Assembly (NCBI GenBank): GCA_011365025.1
Contig: RDOF01000067.1
Span: forward strand, 1-11,406
Direction of reading: 5' to 3'
From: Candidatus Thorarchaeota archaeon
GTDB lineage: Archaea > Asgardarchaeota > Thorarchaeia > Thorarchaeales > Thorarchaeaceae
DNA length: 11,406 nt
Below the pieces are notes generated by a model, which was not told the DNA's origin, did no database searches, and worked only from the letters and a program-made list of their open reading frames with translations. Position 1 is the stretch's first letter; the number at the start of each line of letters is the position of its first letter. Shown here piece by piece: positions 5,078 through 11,406 of this stretch. The translations under genes were made by a program, and so were the position numbers.

Positions 5078-8000
5078 GTGAGAACCAAGCAGTTACTTGG
5101 CCTTGTACTTGTGTTCATACCAATGGTTGTTGCAGGTTTTATAGCCCAGCCAATGATGGCGTCTTTGATGCCTTTCCTAGAACCGAATAGAACCATAGGA
5201 TTGGAAAACGGAGAGACTATGGAGTTGGCGCCAGATGAAGTCCTTCACACATACAATTTGGGGGCGGGGCCAACTGAGAAGTCAGGGGTTGGTGATGTTC
5301 TCTTAGGTTCAGAATACGGGGTGCGGACTGACACTTTCCTAGGGGAAACGATGTACTACGATTCAGGAACTGGCACTACCGAAACTGCGAATCTCAGTGT
5401 GCCCCTTGGCGAAAGCTGGGAGGGCTATGCGGTATCCGCTGATTTGACCAGCATAACTGAAAACCGCACGTGGATTGAGAATTCCGACTTCAGCACAAAT
5501 GCAAACTGGACTTACCTGACTCATGATGAACCTTCTGTCTGGGGTTCTTTCACCAATACCATCACATCCTCCTGGGCAACAACTTACGCTTCATTCGGGA
5601 TAAATGGCTACTGGTACGACGACCGTCCGGCAAGCCAGCTCTATGGCTATTGGTACGATGTGGGTGACAAAGCGTATGCCGTTCAGAACCTCACAATTAA
5701 CCGAGGCGATGTGACTTCTCTAGCAATCTCACTGGACTATTGGGCGGATTGCGCAGGGTGGGGCTCTTACATGACTGGTTTCTTTGAGTTGTTTGTTGCC
5801 GTTGGAGATCCCGACAATGGGGGCATCTACCTCTGGTCACTCCAATTCGATGCAGTCACGGACGACAATATATGGTATTCTTCAGGACTGGTTAATATTG
5901 ATCCTGATTTGGTTGCGCTTCCGGACATAAACCTCTGGATAGGCCTTAGGGTCACACAGCTAGAGTGGTATAGATCAAACGATATTCTTCCACGCGTTCG
6001 AATGGACAATATCCAGCTCTACGTGACTGCAAAGGCCACTCCGGAAGATGTCAACTTACAGATGAATGGAGTGCCCGTTAGCAACGTGCTAGTGATGGGC
6101 ACACCAGTCTTTGGCTTGGGTACCGTTGATTACATCGCAGCATCTCCTTGGACCAACGGCTTGGCATATGCCAATTTCTCTTGGACTCCTTCTCCGAATC
6201 CTCCTGATCCAAACTTCGACATCAATGTAGATATCGATGTTGACGTGAGTGTGTTCGCCCGGAGATATGATGTTGGAACCATTTACAACACAGAAACCTT
6301 TGCGTCTGGTGAGCAATACTACGTTCAGAATGCTACGGATGTGATTTGGGATACAAACTACTATGTTGCTGTCCCTGGAGGATACTCATCGAAGTTCTTC
6401 TTTAACGTGACACTTCCAACCAATCGCGATATCGAGTTTGTTGGACAACCAACGCAACGAACAGTGAACCTTACATCCGGTTGGTCATTAGGAGATCCTG
6501 GGGATGGAGTTGTAAACATTTCAGTGTACGAAATAACACTTAGTGGGCAAAATGGCTTCTGGTATATGAAAGGCACATCACCAAATATGATCTCGTACTT
6601 GGAAGTCTGGGATGATGAAGCCTCTCAATGGGTTGAAACAAATACATTCCGGGCTAATGATGATACACGATTCCGTGCAACACTTCCTTCCTCATATGCG
6701 GGCGATTTGGTGAACTTCACCATTTTTGATTCGCATAGCGGGGTCTGGATTAGTCTACAAGCAGCGGTTGATGGCTCAGGATATGCTGTGACTGACTATG
6801 TGAACCTGGATGCTTACAACGCCTCTGTTGGCCTCTGGGAAGTTCAGGCTCACGTGAGTGATGCCGTTTCTGGTGGACTTATCCACAACATTGGCTTCTT
6901 TGCTCGTCAATTCTCAGTAGAGCATTCCACAGGGATTACTGTCAAGTATCCGGTCGGGTCACAAGTGACATGGACCAAGAATGTCACATACGGTGCACTG
7001 GTGCTTCTGCAGTTTCGGGTCTTTGATTCCGACAACAACGACCTGCTTCCTGGTGGATTAATGACATACCTTTGGGCAGGTGGTCCTCAGGGAGTTGTGA
7101 GCAACCTTGGCACCGGTGAATACAGTGTTACTTTGGATACCGGCGATTTGCCTTCAAATGGGCAATACAATGTTTCGCTACAGTGGACGAAGGCACACTA
7201 CGATTCCATTGTTAGAACCTTCACACTCAATGTCATTTACACAACTGAACTTCTTTCGTCTGACGCTCCTGGTGTAGATACTCCTCGAGGATATGACGCG
7301 GAACTTGAGGTCTATTTTGAGGACCAAGCATCTCAGCCAATCACTGGGGCCATCATTGCATCCAATTGGACAATGGACACTTACACCGTCACTCCCGTTG
7401 TTGGCAATCCTGGATACTATGCTCTTAGCTTTGAAACGGATGCCGTGGAAATAGGAACTTACGCAGTTGAAATAACGGCCAGCAAAGACTTCTATGAAAC
7501 CAGGAGAATCATCCTCTCTGTACAGGTTCGGGAGCTTTTCACATCAGCCATACCTTCTACTAGCCAGCTTTCGCTTCCGGTTGGCTATACGACCTCATTC
7601 ACCATAACATACACAGATACAGACCATGGAGTTCCCATCTCAGGGGCTGAGACTTCAATTAGATGCAACTGGTCAGATATTCATACCTTCGGTGACCAGA
7701 ACTACACTGTTGCAGAAACTAGTCCTGGAATCTATGAGGTCACAATCTTTTCGGAAGACCTTGATGTTCTGAAGTCCTATCGAGTAAACTTCTACGTGGA
7801 GTCCTATGGTGCTCAGAATCATACCTTTGCAATAACAGTGGTGCTTAGAACCCATCTCACTTCATTCTATCTAATCAATCCAATCGACCCAACGCCATAT
7901 TCCGGTGATGTGCTAATCTATGTGTCATATTATGATGTCGATGCAGATGTAGGAATTGAGAATGGCAGTCTTGTGGGTTACAACGTACAAATGACGGTAC

Positions 8001-11000
8001 AAAGCTCCCTTGCTCCTTCGCTCAGCTATGTAATACTAAATGGCACCAGTCCCGGTGAATACATCATTGTGATTCCTGCCAACCAGTGGGGTTCTATAGG
8101 AGCCAAGGATCTAACAATCAATGCATATTGGAACGGTCCAACGGTCAAGTATTTCGACCGTGTTATTTTGACAGGTGTCACCATTACGGGTTCTCCAACT
8201 GACATCTTCATTGGTGAAAGTCCTGTTATGACCCCCTACGGAGAGAATGTATCGTTCACAATCATCTACTTTGATGTTGGAAGTGCAAGCGGCGTTGTCA
8301 ACGCTACAGGTCTCTACCCAGGCAATGTACACGTCTATATTGATGTCCTTACTCCGGGTCAAACACTCACTCAGAGCCTAATGATTATCACTGAAATAGA
8401 TCCGATTGGCACTCCTGGCGAATATCGCATCGAGTTCAGTACAGTCTACCTTAGCGGAATTATTGGATGCGAATTGCGAATCTGGTTCAACTGGACCAAG
8501 TCTGCAATGCCGCTTTATGAGAATAAAACAATCCTTCTCACGGTTTACTCCACTTACCGGCAAGCAGTTGTTGACTGGACTCCACTTCCAATAACACCCT
8601 ATGATGAACTAGTGAATCTGACTCTGGTCTATCGCGATGTTCTATCTGGAAATCCCATCCTGAATAGTGGCAGTCTGACTATCAACGTGCCAACATATGG
8701 GTTCTCCATTTTCTACTTGGGTGATGCAACAGGAGAGTTTGTCGTGCAAGTCAACACGGCGCTCTTTGCCTCACCAGGAATTCATTCGTTTCAGGTCCAA
8801 ATCACTTGGAGTGGAAGCCCCTACCATCAGAATAGAACCATAAACATCCTAGTCAATGTCCGAGAGAGATACACTGATCTGACTCACGGGTCCTATACAC
8901 CAATCCAATTTGGAGAAACTCTTACTATTGTCTTCACCTATAGGGATCTTGACGACTACACGAGCGTGGGGATGAATGGCGGCACTCTGACTCTACTGGG
9001 ATTGTCTGGCTATACCTACGATGACAATGGGGATGGCACATATACTGTCTATCTTGATACCTCCGTATTTGGTTCCTTGGGGACCTTCACGGTGAATGTG
9101 GAAATGGAATACGTAGGGACAAGATTTTGCACGGACGCAAGTGATTTCTTCTACCTGACGATTATTGCCCGTAGAACCCAGCTAACAAGTGAATTGCCAG
9201 AGCTTGCTCCATACCTGACTCAGGCGAATCTTACTGTTCGCTATATAGACGATACGACTGGCTCGGGGATTGTCGGGGCTAGTGTCTACGCATATTGCGC
9301 AACATCATCCCAAAGTCTTGTTCTGAATTCCAACTACTGGATAGATGACCTGGGTGGTGGCTACTACAGAATTCGCATTTCCACGGTTGCCTTGGGAACC
9401 TTCGGCACCTACACAATCCAAATCACCGTGAACTGGACTGGCTCTCCATACTACCAGCAGAGGATTAGGAATGTAGTGGTAGAGGTTTCGCGAAGGCCCG
9501 CCAGTTTGACCGTTTCGAAATCCCCATTGAACACACCCTTCCTTTCAAACGTTCAGTTTGAGATTACAATCAGGGATCTCGTTGACGGGTCTCCTATTAC
9601 TATTGACAAGTCGGTACTAATTCTCACACATAATTTGGGTACCCTAATCCTTGATTCTCAGTACATGCTGTCAGGTTCCGACGGTGTTTATGTAATTCGC
9701 ATAAACTCAACAATTCTAACCTCCATTCTTGTTTCAGACTACCCAATTTCCATCAAATTCTTCTGGGGCGACAATACTCCCTTCTATGCAAATTCAACAA
9801 CATCCACCCAAGTAACAATAACCAATCGATACACGCAGGCTTCTGTGCTTTCGACGCCTCCGGCCTACTACTACTTCAACCTCAGCGCCATTTTCCGTTT
9901 CAGCGACTATCTTACTGGAACCGGAATTGTAGGAGCAAACGTTGCCATATCATGCCTTAATGATACCACATTCGCTAGATGGGTTGTTGACAATGGTGAT
10001 GGAACGTACACGATACTTGTCGACACAAATGACCTTTCTGGCCTTGGTAGATACTTCTTCACTGCAGACTTCACGTGGACCGGAAGCCCATACTACTCCA
10101 ATGCCCTTGGCGTCAAGTTCTCAGTGAACATCAATCCTGTGTCCACAACTCTGAGCTTCAGTCTTCCTCAAGGCGTGACCTATTACCTAGGCGACACTGT
10201 TGTAGGAAACATCACTTTTAGTGACATCAGCGAAGGAATTGGCATTGTGGACGCCAATGTAACTACCGATTGGGAATTGCTCTACGGAACAATCGCCGAC
10301 GTAACACCTCTAGGAAACGGAATATACCAATTGAGTATCGACACCTCCGGGCTGAATGCTCAGATCTATGTCTTTACCATCAATGCAACAAAGTACTTGC
10401 ATCTGAATCGGTCAATCACTGCCGACATTCTGCTTGCTGCAATTCCTGTTCAGATACAACTGATATTCTCTCCAACAAATCCAACTTGGGGAGAGGAAAT
10501 CCAGATGAGTGCCAATGTCACTGATAAGTGGGGCAATCCTGTAATTGGAGCTTACGTCAACCTGACAATATCCACCTTCGTGTATGAGATGATTGATGTT
10601 GGCGGAGGTCTCTATAATCTGACTTTACCCACTATCAACCTAGTCAGTGGTGAGTTTACGGTTCGAATTCAATCCACACTGGTCAATTATGAGAGCAGAC
10701 TGCGTGACTTTCAAATTCGAATTGACAAGGTCGCTTCTAGACTAACGGCTTCCCTTGATCCTGACGTAGCCGTTAATGGTCAGACCGTAACCATAACGGC
10801 GCATTACCTTATACTAGGCAACGATACTGCAATTGAGATCGGGGTCGTCACCTTCACTTGGATTGGAGGGTCAGGGGTTCTCACTTGGTCTCCAACAGAG
10901 ATGGCCTATATTGGGCTAATGGTTGTAAGTAATGCTAATGTTGGCAATCACCAGATTCTGATTCAAGCATCTTCGACGATTTACAAGACCGTGAGTACGC

Positions 11001-11406
11001 CGGTAACTATCGAAATCACTGAAATCGCAACCGAACTCCAACCGTACCAGGGCATCACGGTTCTCTCAGTGGTCTATGGGGACTTTGCAAACGTTACTGT
11101 CTATCTTGAAAACGTGGATCTTGGTGGAGCTGTGGTCAACGCAATGGTGGAGTACGGAGGCCCCTTCGGAGTGAGTGGGAACCTAACACAGCTGGGCAAT
11201 GGCTACTACACTGCAAATGTTCCCACTGCTGATATGGAGATAGGCACTTGGTATATCACAGTGTCGAGTGAAAAGGCTGGCTTTACACCAGCCACTTTCC
11301 GGTTCTCCCTTGTTGTTGAGAAAGTGCCAACTGAGGTAGCGATTATTGGAAATGCAATCCTAAGCGGATACTATGGCGAGAATGTAACATTCACGGTTCA
11401 ATTCAG
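5078..11406 (+). CDS. Giant secreted cell-surface protein with tandem Ig-like modules, 3'-truncated
   Basis: One frame is open for 2109 codons from GTG 5078 to the window edge; the C-terminus lies outside. The N-terminus reads MRTKQLLGLVLVFIPMVVAG, a signal peptide or signal anchor with Arg2 and Lys4 ahead of a hydrophobic core; cleavage after Ala19 or Ala23 is possible. Residues about 132-316 form a jelly-roll/carbohydrate-binding-like domain. Residues 317-615 are a beta-rich spacer, and from about 616 onward at least 14 Ig-like modules of 95-120 residues follow in tandem. By hand I count about 43 N-x-S/T sequons and only six Cys, as expected of an exported, glycosylated, mostly disulfide-free protein. 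A role in the cell envelope, in adhesion or as a spacer stalk is likely; a C-terminal membrane anchor is expected beyond the window. The modules are alike in protein but not in DNA, so the duplications are old. The gene has its own promoter region, 603 bp from the upstream glycosyltransferase. Confidence 0.9.
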   Translation, partial: MRTKQLLGLVLVFIPMVVAGFIAQPMMASLMPFLEPNRTIGLENGETMELAPDEVLHTYNLGAGPTEKSGVGDVLLGSEYGVRTDTFLGETMYYDSGTGTTETANLSVPLGESWEGYAVSADLTSITENRTWIENSDFSTNANWTYLTHDEPSVWGSFTNTITSSWATTYASFGINGYWYDDRPASQLYGYWYDVGDKAYAVQNLTINRGDVTSLAISLDYWADCAGWGSYMTGFFELFVAVGDPDNGGIYLWSLQFDAVTDDNIWYSSGLVNIDPDLVALPDINLWIGLRVTQLEWYRSNDILPRVRMDNIQLYVTAKATPEDVNLQMNGVPVSNVLVMGTPVFGLGTVDYIAASPWTNGLAYANFSWTPSPNPPDPNFDINVDIDVDVSVFARRYDVGTIYNTETFASGEQYYVQNATDVIWDTNYYVAVPGGYSSKFFFNVTLPTNRDIEFVGQPTQRTVNLTSGWSLGDPGDGVVNISVYEITLSGQNGFWYMKGTSPNMISYLEVWDDEASQWVETNTFRANDDTRFRATLPSSYAGDLVNFTIFDSHSGVWISLQAAVDGSGYAVTDYVNLDAYNASVGLWEVQAHVSDAVSGGLIHNIGFFARQFSVEHSTGITVKYPVGSQVTWTKNVTYGALVLLQFRVFDSDNNDLLPGGLMTYLWAGGPQGVVSNLGTGEYSVTLDTGDLPSNGQYNVSLQWTKAHYDSIVRTFTLNVIYTTELLSSDAPGVDTPRGYDAELEVYFEDQASQPITGAIIASNWTMDTYTVTPVVGNPGYYALSFETDAVEIGTYAVEITASKDFYETRRIILSVQVRELFTSAIPSTSQLSLPVGYTTSFTITYTDTDHGVPISGAETSIRCNWSDIHTFGDQNYTVAETSPGIYEVTIFSEDLDVLKSYRVNFYVESYGAQNHTFAITVVLRTHLTSFYLINPIDPTPYSGDVLIYVSYYDVDADVGIENGSLVGYNVQMTVQSSLAPSLSYVILNGTSPGEYIIVIPANQWGSIGAKDLTINAYWNGPTVKYFDRVILTGVTITGSPTDIFIGESPVMTPYGENVSFTIIYFDVGSASGVVNATGLYPGNVHVYIDVLTPGQTLTQSLMIITEIDPIGTPGEYRIEFSTVYLSGIIGCELRIWFNWTKSAMPLYENKTILLTVYSTYRQAVVDWTPLPITPYDELVNLTLVYRDVLSGNPILNSGSLTINVPTYGFSIFYLGDATGEFVVQVNTALFASPGIHSFQVQITWSGSPYHQNRTINILVNVRERYTDLTHGSYTPIQFGETLTIVFTYRDLDDYTSVGMNGGTLTLLGLSGYTYDDNGDGTYTVYLDTSVFGSLGTFTVNVEMEYVGTRFCTDASDFFYLTIIARRTQLTSELPELAPYLTQANLTVRYIDDTTGSGIVGASVYAYCATSSQSLVLNSNYWIDDLGGGYYRIRISTVALGTFGTYTIQITVNWTGSPYYQQRIRNVVVEVSRRPASLTVSKSPLNTPFLSNVQFEITIRDLVDGSPITIDKSVLILTHNLGTLILDSQYMLSGSDGVYVIRINSTILTSILVSDYPISIKFFWGDNTPFYANSTTSTQVTITNRYTQASVLSTPPAYYYFNLSAIFRFSDYLTGTGIVGANVAISCLNDTTFARWVVDNGDGTYTILVDTNDLSGLGRYFFTADFTWTGSPYYSNALGVKFSVNINPVSTTLSFSLPQGVTYYLGDTVVGNITFSDISEGIGIVDANVTTDWELLYGTIADVTPLGNGIYQLSIDTSGLNAQIYVFTINATKYLHLNRSITADILLAAIPVQIQLIFSPTNPTWGEEIQMSANVTDKWGNPVIGAYVNLTISTFVYEMIDVGGGLYNLTLPTINLVSGEFTVRIQSTLVNYESRLRDFQIRIDKVASRLTASLDPDVAVNGQTVTITAHYLILGNDTAIEIGVVTFTWIGGSGVLTWSPTEMAYIGLMVVSNANVGNHQILIQASSTIYKTVSTPVTIEITEIATELQPYQGITVLSVVYGDFANVTVYLENVDLGGAVVNAMVEYGGPFGVSGNLTQLGNGYYTANVPTADMEIGTWYITVSSEKAGFTPATFRFSLVVEKVPTEVAIIGNAILSGYYGENVTFTVQF
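5471..6028 (+). other. Jelly-roll / carbohydrate-binding-like domain in the giant protein
   Basis: The domain begins W132-IENSDFSTNANWT, which resembles the NGDFE-x-W opening of many CBM-like or discoidin-like beta-sandwiches, and ends with VRMDNIQLYVTA (near 308-319), the usual last strand of such folds. Between these lie aromatic-rich strands (GYWYDD, YGYWYDVGD, LDYWADCAGWG, ISL and FELFVAV). Binding to glycans or to the cell's own envelope is plausible; no ligand can be named. Confidence 0.5.
6029..6922 (+). other. Beta-rich spacer region before the Ig-like modules
   Basis: Residues about 318-615 do not follow the repeat pattern of the downstream modules. They contain a proline-rich turn (SPNPPDPN), a strictly alternating acidic strand (D381, N383, D385, D387, D389), several aromatic beta-strand patterns and seven N-glycosylation sequons. 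I do not recognise a named domain; two or three diverged beta-sandwich units are likely. Confidence 0.45.
6923..11406 (+). repeat. Tandem Ig-like (macroglobulin/invasin-like) modules, 14 complete plus one partial
   Basis: Each module begins with a strand such as TxL...P...YGENVTFTVxYxD and usually continues with a GIxGAxV strand. It then carries a G-x-G-x-Y-x-[VIL]-x-[LIV]-[DNS]-T motif and ends in a GTYTVxIxxxxxxY...xxxLxVxV strand pair. My approximate starts are 6923, 7241, 7535, 7850, 8192, 8552, 8867, 9173, 9494, 9827, 10136, 10442, 10727, 11021 and 11324. Unit lengths range from 285 to 360 bp. Modules at 8552, 9173 and 9827 share a near-identical W[TS]GSPY[YH] segment. DNA identity between units is low. 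The fold assignment is by pattern only. Confidence 0.75.

Noticed and set aside
5073..5081. ATG CCG TGA minimal frame overlapping the GTG 5078 start
   Set aside because: Two codons long; the Shine-Dalgarno spacing to it is only 4 nt. There is no reason to call an attenuating leader peptide.
5827..10524. Many 60-84-residue frames inside the giant surface gene (for example 6089-6316 minus, 8111-8362 minus, 10270-10524 plus)
   Set aside because: The main frame is continuous and shows repeated domain motifs throughout; the small frames have no such signal.
1..11406. CRISPR array, transposase, integrase, toxin-antitoxin or phage-defence genes
   Set aside because: No short direct-repeat array and no matching protein motifs seen in any frame.

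Overview
The window looks like a piece of an archaeal genome, most plausibly an Asgard-type archaeon (Thorarchaeota-like). This is inferred from four things together: an ADP-forming acyl-CoA synthetase alpha subunit, a cytosolic leucine-rich-repeat protein, TATA-like rather than -35/-10-like elements, and a giant sequon-rich surface protein made of Ig-like modules. No rRNA or other phylogenetic marker is present, so the assignment is tentative.

Layout. Positions 2-1129 (+) hold the 3' part of a leucine-rich-repeat protein that is cut by the window edge. It is joined by an ATGA stop/start overlap to a small membrane protein with a CxxC...CxxH putative zinc site (1126-1785, +). That gene ends tail-to-tail, with interleaved stop codons, on an NDP-forming acyl-CoA synthetase alpha subunit (1782-3230, -; a longer GTG start at 3299 is possible but less likely). 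A roughly 90-bp divergent promoter region separates it from a polytopic GT-C/GT87-like glycosyltransferase (3323-4474, +). A 603-bp gap without a convincing gene follows (4475-5077). It is rich in inverted repeats: a 101-nt element closed by an 11-bp perfect stem, a 19-bp AT-rich palindrome and a 10-bp stem-loop. It also holds a possible remnant of a small membrane-protein gene.

From 5078 to the end of the window, a single frame stays open for 2109 codons without a stop and runs off the edge. It starts at a GTG with a good Shine-Dalgarno (AGGAG, 9-nt spacer). It encodes a signal peptide or signal anchor, a jelly-roll/carbohydrate-binding-like domain, a beta-rich spacer, and at least 14 tandem Ig-like beta-sandwich modules of about 95-120 residues, with a fifteenth begun. 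I count about 43 N-glycosylation sequons and six cysteines in the visible protein, as expected for an exported, glycosylated cell-surface protein.

How the genes may work together. The LRR and zinc/membrane proteins are probably co-translated. The glycosyltransferase lies directly upstream of the giant surface protein, and a role in the glycan decorating such proteins is attractive but unproven, because the two are separated by 603 bp and probably have separate promoters. The acyl-CoA synthetase is a metabolic gene (acyl-CoA + ADP + Pi to acid + CoA + ATP, reversible). Its beta subunit is not in the window.
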